A stretch of DNA of 64,000 nucleotides from Actinernus sp. WN-2022 (GCA_030867875.1 JAOWCC010001501.1:19559524-19623523); one strand, 5' to 3'; shown: positions 37,695 through 48,792, counted from the stretch's first letter. Numbers and translations are program-made. Notes: generated from the sequence alone by a model not told the origin.

Positions 37695-37840
37695 ACCCCT
37701 TCCACCCCAAATGACAAAAGGTCATTTGTTAACATTATCAATTATTTGATTAATATCAATAAATTTATTGGTATTATTGATTATTGATTGAATACTCTGG
37801 GTTTTGTGGCCAAGGAGTGGTATGGAAACAGGTGCTATAA

Positions 37841-37982
37841 AATGAAGGGATGTGTGTCACAAAGGCCTAAGTGACTCCTGATCACATTCTAAATTCTCCC
37901 TTTAGAAAAGAAAGAACTCGAAGGAGAATTTGAAAATGTGATCAGGTGTCACTTAGGCCCTTGTGGCACACAACCCTTCATT
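37841..37982. mobile_element. 142-bp foldback
   Basis: AATGAAGGGATGTGTGTCAC and its inverse frame a short centre. The arms include the GCCTAAGTGAC block and GATCACATT. It lies about 280 bases beyond the 3' end of the SNase-SET gene. Confidence 0.75.
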
Positions 37983-38212
37983 AATATAGTAAAAAAAATC
38001 ATTTGATAGAAGATTAGGCTGAAAAATCATGAAACACTTCCCTCTAAATATGATTGGTTATATATATTAAATCATGTGCTTTTCTTGATTGGTCATTAAA
38101 ATATGCTTGAGAGAGAAGAGAGTTGATATGTACTATGGAAGGGATCCATGGGTATAGGGTGATTGCTTGATGCATTGAAATTTGTTAGCATTTAAGAACA
38201 ATAACTATTCTC

Positions 38213-38218
38213 TTTATT
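38213..38218 (-). terminator. Poly(A) signal of the SNase-SET gene
   Basis: AATAAA on the minus strand lies about 45 bases downstream of the stop at 38263. Confidence 0.75.
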
Positions 38219-38262
38219 TCCAACTAGGCATACACTGTAGTCATTACAAGAAGTCAAAGTAG

Positions 38263-38845
38263 TCACACCCACCTGGAAGATGCAGGCCCAAATGTGAAAT
38301 TTCTGATGCAGTTTTCTGCTGCAAAAAGACTGTTGCCCTCTACTCTCATCAAGGCATCCTTCAGGGCAGTTATTTGTGCCTCAGTAAACTGGTTCGTCCA
38401 ATAGGTGTTGTTATAGGAGTACTGCGTTAAGAGCTCTTCCCCAGGCTTTATGCCTCGAGTAGCCTTGAACCAGACTTCTCCTTCACGCAGCATCCATTTG
38501 CAGTTCACTCTGCTTCTCATCAGTGTGGAAAATTTCTCAGGGGCCAAGGAAAGTGGAAATGTTCCATCTTGTATCAGACAGCCAATTCCAATTGGACATA
38601 GAGTGCCATCTAGTTCACATTCTATACCATTTCTCACTGTTGTCAGTACAAAATCGGTCTGTTCATGGTGGATTCCACGACGCATGGGTGCTAGAGGGGC
38701 ATAACTAGTTATCCATACATCACTTGGGATTGCCTTCAAAGTATATACACCTCGTCCAGTACTGGATCCTCCAATTCCAACTACGCTTGAATGGCGAATC
38801 TGTAGGAAGGCCTCGCCAGTCTGGATTGTTTGGTAGCTATGTTTG
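38263..38845 (-). CDS. SNase-SET gene, exon 6: SET domain and C-terminus
   Basis: The exon opens after CCATAG in phase 2 with Q-T-G-E-A-F-L-Q, then VGIGGSSTGRGVYTLKAIP, the G-x-G and G-(R/K)-G-V/L turn that starts SET domains and binds S-adenosylmethionine. RSRVNCKWML stands where most SET proteins have R-x-x-N-H-x-C-x-P-N. ATRGIKPGEELLTQYS and YW supply the usual end, with a candidate catalytic Tyr. A ~40-residue tail ends FTFGPASSRWV and stop. Confidence 0.88.
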
Positions 38846-41800
38846 CTATGGAGAGAACTGAATTTATATAATATTATAATAAATTATTGATCTTAATAAT
38901 AGTATATATGTTTCAGTTAAATTTTTATTTAAGAACTTTTTTCTGTATCATCATCATTGTTTCAAGGCAGAAAAAAAACACAATATTAAAGTACAATACA
39001 TGTAACTTAGTAAAAAGCTAACTGAAATCAAAAATTAATAGCCCTGTGAAAAGAATACATTTAATGTAGCACGGAGCCTCCTATTGAAACCTTTGTGCGT
39101 GACAAGTAAAGCAATATAAAATAAGAAAAATTGATGTCAGTTAGGGTGTTAGTAGGCCAGCTGTGGCAGTCTTTCATAAAATGGGTACTGGTTCTCTGCA
39201 TCATGGCTTGCAGCATTTTGCAATGTCACACAGGAAGTTTATAGAAATGTTGCATGATCATGTGACACAAATGGCTACCAATGCTATACCACCATGCTGT
39301 ATGGCATGTACCGTAGAACCAATATGGTGTATGAACAGACTGAGAAACATGATTCAGAGTTTGGTACGTGGTATATTCTGGCCAAAAACAAGCATAACAA
39401 GCATGATCGTGAATGTCCTATCATGACAATAATCTTTCATTTGCTTAGCTTGTTGTGTTTAAAGTGAAAAAAAGGCCTGCAAGGTTATTATTGATTTGAA
39501 ATCTCTGAATTAAGTACAATAATATTATGGATTGCCCCCAAAAAATGGATTTGGTCTCGTATACACCCCATAATCATGCCTTAAATTTTGCACATCTTCC
39601 ACGCCCATTCAAGTTGGACGGGCACTGGGAGAATGGGTTGATTCCTGGTTTTACATCACAAACTACATTGTACGTGTATGTATTATTGGGAATTTGAAGT
39701 TATATTTTGCTTTTCTTTTGAGCTAAAATCTTCAGCTGTTCGATGTTTGAGGAAACTTGTCAGAATACTTACAGGTCACTTTGCATCTCAACTATGAAGC
39801 CATATGGAAGGCTGGCAAGGCGATTCAAATGGTGGTTATACTGTGTGCGTGTGCCCTTCTCAAGCTCTTTCTTTTTTGATCTTTCATACCAAGGCTGGAA
39901 CCTTATAGCTTCCTTGTGGAGCTCTGACTCGAATATCTTTAGTGGATATCCTTTTTTCTTGGCATCAGTCAGGTTGAACTCATCCAAATGCCTCAGGCTC
40001 TCGTCAGTGTCTGTATAGTCTTGCTGTTTGGACCCCAGTACTATTTTCTTTGTGATCCCAGACCAAATGGAGCCAAAGTTATTCTGCTTAGCAATAGCTT
40101 GAAGGCGGAGCAAATTCTCATCTGGGCTGTATCTTAAAGAATAATTTAAAAGTCCAATAGATATGCTGTTAGATTGAAGTAACCATGCATGTATGCATTT
40201 TTATCTGGCAATTAATTTTTACTTCAGTTATTTTGTTCTAGTTTATTGTTCATGATTCAGATAATTATGTTCTATTGTGTCTTTGCCTTAAAACAATGAT
40301 CCAGAAAAATTAACTGAAATAAAACATTAACTGCAACACATACATCATCATGATTGTATATTTAACATTTTACTTTTTATGTGGATAGAATTGAAGCTGT
40401 GGTGTGGATAATTTAGAGTTCACATCTTAAATATTAGATTGGACATAAATTATGACTGTTTCTAAAACTGAGAGTGCCAACCAAAACTAATGATATTGTA
40501 CATCTCTGTAAGAAATGTTATATTGATAAACAAGCCTCTATTAATATAGTGTGACTCCACTAATCCATCGTGAAAAGGAGGCCATGCACTTGATAGAGGT
40601 TTTAATGTACATGTAGTACTATTCTATGTCAGATTCAGGTTAGAATTTAATAGTTATTTGAAATACTAAAAATTAACAGAGTTTGTGAGGCTGACTGCAG
40701 GCATATGCAGGTTGCCAGGTTGAACTCTGTTAAATTAATTAGAGATTTTGGAAATCTGCCTTTGCTTTTGATTTAAAAGATATGCATGAACACAAAACTT
40801 GTGGTGTATGCGAATATTTTTACTGAACATTTCCAATTCTCGCATTCTCAGTGTGCAAACTTGTGTAAGATGTTTTTATTGACCTGTCAGGTTTTGATCA
40901 TGTGACCTATTGATATTATAAATCAGGAACTACATACTTAGTGAAAACAAGGCAGAATCCTGCCAGCACAAGAAGAGCATTCAGGTTCATCAGAAATGGC
41001 TGCTCAACAGTAGCATCCATAGGACTGTGATGTGACATAACTCTGGCTTTGACATCAGGTGGTTGCCCATCTAGTGTACTAACAATCTCTGCTAGGACTG
41101 AAAGTTCTTTCTGATTTGGTCTTTGTTCCCACACAAACCAGAATGAAGAGATCTCTCTGTTGTATTGATCTATTAGATCTCTATCTTCCAATGCCTTCTC
41201 TTGACAGATGCTGGCAGTTCCATTAGGTGTGCCAAAACAGTTCAAATAGAAATTCAGAGCAAGATGTGACAAATGGCCATTGCGCCTCTTATAAACATGT
41301 GGACCTGATGTTATGAAATGAATTGAGTACAACTCTGGGGCATCTACTGAGTGTAGCCTGTGGAATTTTGCTGTGGAAATAGCATCAGGTTGGGTGGGGT
41401 CATTCTCTAGCTGCACCAGACCATCTCCATCATTTGGAAAGAGTGACAGTAGTGGAATCGGTTCTGTCAATGATACACTGGGGACTATTTTAGCTGCACT
41501 GGTGACATATGGACTGCTCTTCTGATAGGCTTCACTTATGGTGCGAGGCACGGAGCATGTTTCTGTAAAAACATCAGATATTACCTTAACCAATGGACGC
41601 ACCAATGGATGCACCAGATGCGAAATAGGCTCATTTGCAAATGACAAAAGTGGAAAATGTCCTATTGTGATAGCTAAATAAGCCATCTCTCTGATGCTTG
41701 CTTCTGATACCCCAACCAGCTGTTCTTTGTTAAGCACCTCAAAAACACTTGCTGTACTTGGCCTTCCTCTGCTAGATTGGCTTTGTATTGCATCACTGTT

Positions 41801-44800
41801 GTCATTGATGTTCTTTTTAAATATTTCATCAGCTTTTAAGAGGAGCATACCTATTTTCCCAAAAAAGAAGAAATAAAAATTATATGAAAATGAGCTGATG
41901 TATGTCGTCATTTGATTTGCACAGCCTGAAGATAAATAGCAAAATGGGGAATATCCCTGTAAATAAGTTGCAAAAACAAATGAAGCTTTTCACACAATGA
42001 TCACCAAAATACACATTATGTAAGTTATATTGTTGCCATGGAAACACACTTTGATCCAGCCTCTTCTAGTGCCAAAAAATAATCCCTAATTTATCCTTTG
42101 CAGAACAACATTTACTGCATAAGATGAATAAGATGAATTTTCCCAATGTAGTCATTGTACGTGTGTGGGTTAAACAAAATTATTTTGCATTATGGAGACA
42201 GAAGTGACAATTTTATGAAAAAAAGTTATGAGTCTGGAGCCAATAGTGTTTCCATGGCAATATCATGATGTGCATAATGATGTGTGTTTTTCTTATCACT
42301 GCACATGAGCAAAGTTTCATTTGTGTTTTGCAACTTTTTCTTCATTTTGTTATTTGCCTCTAGGATGTGCAAATCATGTCATAGATAATCTAATTTGCAT
42401 ATCATCTGCATATTTAAAAAAACTTGAAAATCTCTGGAATGAGATAAGGTATTGACAAATGGAAAATGCCATCCTTCCTCATTTTGAAGGGGTTTTCAAT
42501 TGAGTTGAACTTATTCTTTAATGCCATATACACTTTAAAGTTGAATATAGCATTATTTACTCTTAGATATTCATTCTTTATCTGGACCAACAGTTTCCTT
42601 TGAGGTAATAAGTATAGATTTTGCAGTTATTTTTCATATATATTTTTCTGAATCATTGTTACAAGGCAAAGACACAATATAATATTTTAATAATGAATAA
42701 GAACAATAACCTAGAAAAAGTTAACTTAAATAGAAAAGATAACTGCAACATGGATACTAAAGATCTTACCTATCTCATGTGCTTGTTGTGAAGTCAGCTG
42801 GAACTTCTGCTCAAAAGCATAATCAAGTTTAGTCAGAACCTAAAAGGTTTAGAAAAACAGATTTACCTATAGCTAGTAATTTTTGGCATGTGATTTGTGA
42901 TTATTTGATAATGGTAATGTTGAAATTATTTGCATGTCCTAGCTTCCTTGTTATTGCTGGTGTGCACATGATGTCATTGCTGCCATCTTGGTTAAAGTTA
43001 AAATATTTTTCATTAGGTTTTTTTGTTAGTTCAACCAAGATGGCTACCATGGCTTGTATCTTCTTGGTATGCACACTCACCTAAATGCTTGTGAATGTCA
43101 AGGAAATACCAGTGAAGCATGGGAATGGTATACATGCCAAAATCAAGGTCTTCATTATATGATTGAGGTCTGCATTGTGGGGCTAAGTACAATCCCACAT
43201 GGGTCAAAGTGCCTGGGTATGATAACTGTAGAGACATATAGGTAGTTCTATCTCTTCCCAGGCCTGAACTACGTCTCTTGTCAAAGAAGACTACCGCCAA
43301 TTTTCTGTGGGTCTTGCACTTCACGTTGGAAGATGTCATACAGGGGAGAGAGGGACTGAAACGAGGTCTTGATATGAATACGAGACCTCCCAGCAGGTCT
43401 TGTATTCATATCAAGACCTCGTTTTAGTTCCCCTCTCCCCTGTATGAGGTCTTCCACACGTGGTTCAAGATCTGCATGGAACAATGGAATTGGGGCGTGG
43501 TAGGTTCATAAACTTACAGTAAAACCTCTTAAAAGGGTGTATAGGCACTTTGATTATCTTGTTTAATACAAAGGGCGTAGCCAGCAGAGGTTTCCAGGGG
43601 TTCCGGAACCACCCCTTTTCTCGGTTAAAATACTGTAGACCCCTAACCTCTCGCACTCTAGACCGTGCTCTACCCACTGAGCTAAGCGCCTCACTGGTTA
43701 GCTCAGTTGGTAGAGCACGGTCTAGAGTGCGGGAGGTCAGGGGTTCGAATCCCGGCCGCGTCCTTGGACAGGGACGTATAAGACGGTGGCCTTGTCTCCT
43801 TCCTGTTCTAGACGTGAAAGAACCTGTTGTGTTGTTTCGAGAAAGAGTAGGGGACTGTTTCCCAACAACAACTTGATATTCTGAGGTACTAATAGTCACT
43901 CATGATTGTAAACTGCACGGCAGCACATTGAGCCACAATAGTAGTCCGTATCACAGAAATAACCTTGTGAAGCGCTTTTGAATATATCCATATTCCATAT
44001 AGAAATTGCGCTATATAAACCTTTAAAAGAATTGGACCAGCTTCGAAAATAAATTGATGGCGCATGACATTTGGAACCCCCTAACGGCAAGGCTGGCTAC
44101 GCCCCTGATACATACAGTGTAGTGCTAATGATACCTGAGGTGTTTCATTTGTTTCTTGGCCAAGTTTCTTCTCAGTTGCCCAGTTCCCAAGGGTCTCAGC
44201 CTCTTCATCATTAAATGTAATTACAGTTCTTGGAGAAAATAAAGTGTTGAACTTGCAGTGTTTGAGGTAATGAATGAAGACCGGTATTCTTAACTCGTTG
44301 CAGTCTTTCTTCGAGAGTTCTGCCGAAAGATATCTCAGATCTTTATTTCCCATGAAATCAGAATGATCTATTGGATCTCCTTGTTCTTGAACGACAGTCT
44401 GGAATAGAAAGTAGTTGTAAATTAAACAATCGTATATTATAATGCTAATAATGGTTAGGACAATGAATAATATCGTTTTTATTTGCTTTTGCATTATCAT
44501 CATCATTTATATTTGGTCGATTTCCTTTTATGCATGTTTATATATGGACCTATTGTACGAGTACAAACCTACCTGTATACAGACTTACTGTACGGGTACG
44601 CACCTACCTATATACAGACTTATTGTACGGGTACGAACCTACTTGTATACAGACTTACTGTACGGGTACGAACCTACCTGTATACAGACTTACTGTACGG
44701 GTACGAACCTAAAGATAGTAAGTTCATTGGCTTTAACCTGATTGTATTTTGATTGCAAAGTATGATACGAGCTTCCTCGATGATACGGAACCAATTTTCG

Positions 44801-47035
44801 AACGATTTTTATCAGCATTAAACTTTCGAATAATGTTACAAAGGCACTGACAAATAATAAACTTCAGTATTTTTCATTTAAATGGAACTCTGGTTTTAAT
44901 TTAAGATAAGGTTAGTTTAAAAAAAACGTACGTGTTTGTAAATTGTTATTGTTAAAAAATGTAAGTTATGTTTTTGTAAGTTGTTATTTCAAATAAAGAT
45001 TATTTAAAAAAAGTTTATATGGATCGAGTCTGAGTCGAGGTCCATAAACACGCAAAATAAAACGATTTATTATATGACCTATGCAACTGAAGCCATGTAG
45101 CCAATCAAATTGGCCCGTTGCAGAACTGCAGTCATATCAGTTCTGGTATAATACTTCGTTAACGAATGAATTGAGCAAACAGGTTTTGCTAATACAGTCG
45201 AAGCTCTCGTAAGCGGCCACCTCGGGAATTCGTAAAAGTGGTCGTAACTAGAGCTGGTCACTTACGAGAATTAGTTGTGACACCGCATTTTGTTTTTAAC
45301 AGACTGCAGTTTAAATATTCGTAAGCAATGTACATTTATATTTTAATACCTTCCAATACATCATAAAGCTTTTGGAGTCCCTTTGTTTTTAAGCCAGTCG
45401 CTTACAAAAGTAAGAGTTTCATACCGAGAACCGAGGTTCTAAGCCCTAAACATCCCGAGGGCCGTAGGCCCCGAGGGATGTTTAGGGATTAGAACCGAAG
45501 GTTCGAGGTACGAAACTGACTTATATCACATTTGGCGAGGTTTACTCAAATAGAAAGGAGGTTTAAAACTGAGTTATAAACCTCCCTGTAACAGTTATAA
45601 ACCTCAGATTGACGATTTAATTAGTCTATTGTTCAACGGGTTTATACCAGAGTTTCACCCCTATGAAGTACAAAGAAAACCGTGTCAAGTGTGATATAAG
45701 CAGAATTTTGACCTTTGAAGTCGTCTAAAGTGACCTCCCCATTCCAATTACGCCATAATTTCGATCGAGGAAACCACGCAGCACATAACATGAAATCGAG
45801 ACAACTAGTTCAAATTTCTCCCCACCCCTCCCTTCTGGTGTCAAATTCCGTACCCCAAGGATAGCTACCGATGTCAAATTCCCTACTCCCCGGGCACGAA
45901 AACGCGTCAAAAAATGCCCGGGGATTGCCCGCGGTTGGGTGGGAGGGTGGGGGGGGGGGGGGGGGGGGATGTTGATGTTTCGAATTGATCGGTACATTAG
46001 CTTCACTTATCATTTCCACCAACATGACCGCCACGGCTTTGTCATTCAGCGAACATCGGGCCACAGATGTGAGCCACCCTTGCTTCTTAGTTCTCATTTG
46101 GCAAGGTTTAATTCACAAAAGGATTATAAATGTACGGTCTTTATGGATAAAGCCCAGTACTGTATTCGTATAAAGCCCGCGCAGTTTAAATGTGTCGGTT
46201 TAATTATATTCTATTCAAAGAAAGGAAACCGTGTCAAATGAGAACTAAGAGGAGATAATACCTGCTCCTCATGTGTGATCTATATACATTTTAAATAAAT
46301 AGCCAAATAGACCAATTCGAAAAAAGGCCAACTTAAAGGGGCTGTGTCACGGTAAGACTTTACATTCGTTTTTCCGGGCCGGAAAGAGCTATTTCCACCG
46401 ATTTTGATATGAACTAACGAACCTCTCGGCCATGTGGGATGCATAAATTGAAAGCAAATATACAAAAATGACTAACAAACAGTGTACATAAAAAGTCTCC
46501 AAGGAAATTATTGAAAATCCTTTCACTCAAGCATCGAGGAAGGGAAGTTTAACTGTTTGTATCCAATTAACAGCCACTAAACGAGCGATTACTCGATACA
46601 TGCGCAGTACCATGACATAGCCCCTTTAAATTGGTGAATGATTGTCATTACAATTTATTTTTAAATTGAAATACGATTTAAAAGTATGAAAAACTTAGCA
46701 CCTACGTTGTCAGTTTTTTTGGATACGCGCCGTCTTCTCTTATCGATTGGTCTGGACCTCTTTATCGGCGGTTCTTCTGAGTGACGGTCACACGGCTCTG
46801 TTTGCTGCAGTGCGGGCTGGGCCTCTGCAATCACTTCAGGCGGTTCCTCTTGAACACAGCTGCTGGATGACTGCCCTATCTCTATTCCAACTAACTCCGC
46901 AACCTCTCGTATCTTATCAGTTACTTCAATAACTGCCCTGCGAGCATTGGCGGGGAGATCTATAAGCGTTCCCAGTCTGTTATCAATCAGCGAAAAAAGA
47001 TCTTTCAAGACTCTTACTTGAACTGTAACGGACAT
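38263..47035 (-). CDS. SNase-like nuclease fused to a SET domain (six-exon gene)
   Basis: Exons 46706-47035, 44135-44398, 42770-42839, 40938-41850, 39773-40132 and 38263-38845 join in consistent phase (0,0,1,2,2) to 2520 bases, about 839 residues. Residues 1-340 are of no family I know. Residues ~340-550 form a staphylococcal-nuclease fold: DGDG (~362), HRLHSVDAPE (~385-394), an N-G-x-x-S-x-L-A-L helix, DQYNRE (~450), then LNALLVLAG and a QAIAKQNNFGSIWSG end. The equivalents of Asp21, Arg35, Asp40, Glu43 and Arg87 are present. Residues ~665-800 form a SET domain (VGIGGSSTGRGV, ATRGIKPGEELLTQYS, YW). No signal peptide or membrane helix is evident, so it is likely nuclear or cytosolic. Substrates are unknown. 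Confidence 0.83.
39163..39700. other. Intron 5 of the SNase-SET gene
   Basis: This contains a copy of the AAACCTTTGTGCGTGACAAGT dispersed motif near 39090 and otherwise AT-rich intron. The plus-strand open frame at 39163-39426 has no support. Confidence 0.4.
39773..40132 (-). CDS. SNase-SET gene, exon 5: end of the SNase domain and linker
   Basis: Phase 2-2, acceptor TTTAAG, donor GTAAGTATT. YSPDENLLRLQAIAKQNNF then GSIWSG matches the last helix and end of SNase domains (…L-x-x-x-E-x-x-A-x-x-x-x-x-G-I-W). The rest is a basic, charged linker (RSKKKELEKGTRTQ) leading to the SET exon. Confidence 0.88.
40938..41850 (-). CDS. SNase-SET gene, exon 4: core of the SNase domain
   Basis: The exon is 913 bases, phase 1 to 2, acceptor AAATAG and donor GTATGT. 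The first ~130 residues are non-repetitive and unassigned. From FPNDGDGLVQ the SNase core follows: a calcium-site DGD, the RLHSVDAPEL strand with Arg, Asp and Glu, a ~30-residue segment ending in helix LSHLALNFYL, and the DQYNREISSFWFVW strand with the second catalytic Arg. Confidence 0.88.
42770..42839 (-). CDS. SNase-SET gene, exon 3
   Basis: This small exon (70 bases, phase 0 to 1) has acceptor TTTTAG and donor GTAAGA. It encodes VLTKLDYAFEQKFQLTSQQA and HEIG, a probable helix that runs on in frame into exon 4 (MLLLKADEIF). Confidence 0.8.
43337..43446. mobile_element. 110-bp foldback in intron 2
   Basis: CATACAGGGGAGAGAGGGAC and its inverse bracket a CGAGGTCTTGATATGAATAC pair. The arms are about 50 bases. 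It is non-coding. Confidence 0.75.
43569..44107. mobile_element. MITE carrying tRNA-derived SINE heads in inverted order
   Basis: The ends AGGGCGTAGCCAGC and GCTGGCTACGCCCCTG are inverted, resembling hAT-type MITE termini. I do not find a clean target duplication. Inside, a SINE (see 43690-44010) and a partial, oppositely oriented tRNA-like head (43640-43692) lie head to head. Confidence 0.65.
43690..44010 (+). repeat. tRNA-derived SINE
   Basis: Box A-like TTAGCTCAGTTGGTAGAGC and box B GGTTCGAATCC are at tRNA spacing, followed by a non-tRNA body. The end, ATTGCGCTATATAAAC, is like the tails of several animal SINEs and their partner LINEs. The downstream stems do not complete a tRNA, so it is not a tRNA gene. 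Confidence 0.75.
44135..44398 (-). CDS. SNase-SET gene, exon 2
   Basis: The exon is 264 bases, phase 0-0, with acceptor TTCCAG and donor CAG-GTATCA. It encodes SAELSKKDCNELRIPVFIHY, then SPRTVITFNDEEAETLGNW and ETPQ. It is acidic to neutral and has no known domain. Frame and splice sites are clean. Confidence 0.8.
44551..44711. repeat. 36-bp tandem repeat, ~4.5 copies
   Basis: The unit is built on ACCTGTATACAGACTTACTG then TACGGGTACGAACCT. All three plus frames stay open because the period is a multiple of three; none is a gene. It lies in intron 1 of the SNase-SET gene. Confidence 0.93.
45190..45272. mobile_element. pogo/mariner-like MITE remnant
   Basis: TACAGTCGAAGCTCTCGTAA with a nearby inverted TTACGAGA, and a related copy at 58945-59050, suggest a TA-target MITE family. 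The ends are eroded. Confidence 0.45.
45412..45702. repeat. Dispersed repeat, copy 2 (inverse of 20311-20533)
   Basis: It shares TTCATACCGAGAACCGA, CTCCCTGTAACAGTTATAAA and ACTCTGGTATAAACCCGTTG-type blocks with copy 1 in opposite orientation. It has an extra internal palindrome (CATCCCTCGGGG-like) near 45450-45490. Confidence 0.8.
45944..45968. repeat. Poly-G tract
   Basis: A near-continuous G run of about 22 bases following GTGGGAGGGT, in intron 1 of the SNase-SET gene. Confidence 0.9.
46337..46625. mobile_element. 289-bp TTAA MITE, copy A
   Basis: AGGGGCTGTGTCACGGTA and the inverse TACCATGACATAGCCCCT are flanked by TTAA (46333-46336 and 46626-46629). A sister copy lies at 60315-60593. The terminal AGGGGC is shared with the 1.5-kb element at 13597. 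Confidence 0.85.
46706..47035 (-). CDS. SNase-SET gene, exon 1
   Basis: ATG at 47033-47035 opens MSVTVQVRVLKDLFSLIDNR, a helical segment, then a Ser/Gln/Glu-rich stretch and a basic cluster (KRSRPIDKRRRR) that could be a nuclear localisation signal. I chose the donor AAC-GTAGGT because it keeps phase 0 with exon 2. The alternative GTA-G-GTGCTA would break frame. Confidence 0.72.
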
Positions 47036-47925
47036 TTTGTTTCCAACAGTCGAGTGAACCGTGTCCAGTAAAACCGTTGGATTTTTGAAAAGTTGCGCGA
47101 AAGTTTAAATGCTAACACGTGGTTCCGTATGCCAATCAAATCTATCAATATGTACATTTAAAAGGATTCAGACAATACATTTGCCACTGACCAAGAGACC
47201 ACTGACAGGAGACGGTTCCCACGCTTGAGATGATACTCATTTGTACATGTCATGTTCCCACGCTTGAGAAGATACTCATTTGTACATGTCATGTTCTCTC
47301 TTATGTTTATCCTCCGAAAGCTCAATGAATCTAAATCGAAAGCTATATAAGACAAACAGCATAAACAGGGACCGCGGAGTGCCCTTAAAAGTGGTAGGGC
47401 TAAAACAATCATACAATGCAACGAGCACCTAAGGCGCGAGCTGCTAGGGGGTATGCTCCGCAGGAAATTTTGAAATCTAGAGCCTCGGAAATGCCATTTT
47501 CTTCGTTTTCCATGGGACTTTCTCGCTAAATCTTGGTTTTTGTCACATTTCCCTAAAAAAGTGGTAGGGTTGGTTATATAGCCCGACTTGCCCCACCCCC
47601 TCCGCGGTCCCTGATAAACGGATTGATTCAAATTTTGACTACCAGATTTTATGAGATTCTTAAATCTTCCCGCCAACCAGATGAGTTCGCGACGGTTGGC
47701 GCGCCAATTCAAAATAAATTCTAACAATTGCTCTGATTGAACAGAGAAAAGACAAATATTCTGGCATCACTGCTTGCATCATTAAGGTTCTGGAGTTAAG
47801 GGATCGTGAAAAAAATACGTATGGTGTAAGCAGGCTAAGTAAAACCATAATACTACGCAAACAAAACATTTATCTCTTCTGTATTTGAGGTGGAATATTA
47901 AAATTGCGTGATCCCAACCCCGTTA
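47036..47925. other. Upstream flank of the SNase-SET gene
   Basis: It holds a ~40-base direct duplication (CCCACGCTTGAGA(T/A)GATACTCATTTGTACATG near 47220 and 47260) and sequence shared with 1700-1790. The long minus-strand open frame at 47158-47727 spans these repeats and is not supported as a gene. Confidence 0.45.
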
Positions 47926-47994
47926 GCCTGCGTCGCATCCGAACTAAATCCCGGACCTAACCAGGGTTCAGGTCGGATGCGACGCAGGCTAAAC
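47926..47994. mobile_element. Solo palindromic terminus of the hAT-like family
   Basis: TTAGCCTGCGTCGCATCCGA and its inverse abut with a very short centre. They are the same termini as those of the 800-bp element at 36299-37098. Confidence 0.75.
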
Positions 47995-48792
47995 CTCGCG
48001 TCTATATGAGCCACATTTAAGCGAGAAAACTCACACGATTTCTTAGCTTTATATAAATAACCTGAGTGAGCGTTGTCGTTCGAAACCATTGCTTTCTCTC
48101 TGTGAAAAGAGTGACCGCTGATTGTGCTCGTAGCAGTAACAGTGCTCTCAATTTTACGAAATTTATATGACAATTAATGCCAAGATCTTGAACATTATGC
48201 AACGATAGTAATTGTCCAAAACAAAAGGTGTGTGGTACTCTCTACAGTCCGTGCGAAAACCATATATGTACGTAGACTGTGTTTCAGAAAGAATTATAAA
48301 GAATGTCTTTTGCAGTCTTTAGCTTTTGCAGTGTATTCACTAAGTAAACTTTTTTATGGAATCACCTAATTTCGATCACTACTTAACTCCAAGTAGGACT
48401 GAGACATCAGTCTTACCAAACCGCAAAATTTAGATCCCGCAAAACGCGAAAAAGGCTAATACGCAAAATAAAGCTCCCGCAAAATTTCCATGTCCTACGG
48501 TATGCTAGCAGTGCTACTTTGAGAGAAATTATGCCCCAATTTTTTTTCCCAGCACAATCGACAAAGGCCTTAACCCTGGGCGTCTCCCTCTCTCTCCTCC
48601 AAAACAATAATAAAATTAATTAATAATTTTCACAAATAGAACCTTTATTTATGACTATTTACTATCATGTACATTGCAGGTTAATTTATAATTTGGCATT
48701 TCAAACGTTTGCCCTTAGTTCTGCATTTGTTACAACCCCTTAAGTGTATACCTTAAGAGTAAAATGTTGAAAAAAAAAATAGTATGACAAAG
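47995..48792. other. Non-genic stretch
   Basis: AT-rich with no supportable gene. CATTTGTTACAACCCCTTAA near 48724 is the inverse of the motif at 49952-49974 and marks an element boundary. Confidence 0.4.

Noticed and set aside
39163..39426. Plus-strand 87-codon open frame inside the SNase-SET gene
   Set aside because: It lies in intron 5, includes dispersed-repeat sequence and shows no domain.
43690..43770. Functional tRNA gene
   Set aside because: Box A and B are present, but the acceptor and T stems do not close and a SINE body follows.
44442..44752. Three overlapping plus-strand open frames
   Set aside because: They come from a 36-bp tandem repeat whose period is a multiple of three.
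47158..47727. 189-codon minus-strand open frame
   Set aside because: It spans a local direct repeat and sequence shared with 1700-1790, has no domain, and lies outside the splice structure of the nearby gene.
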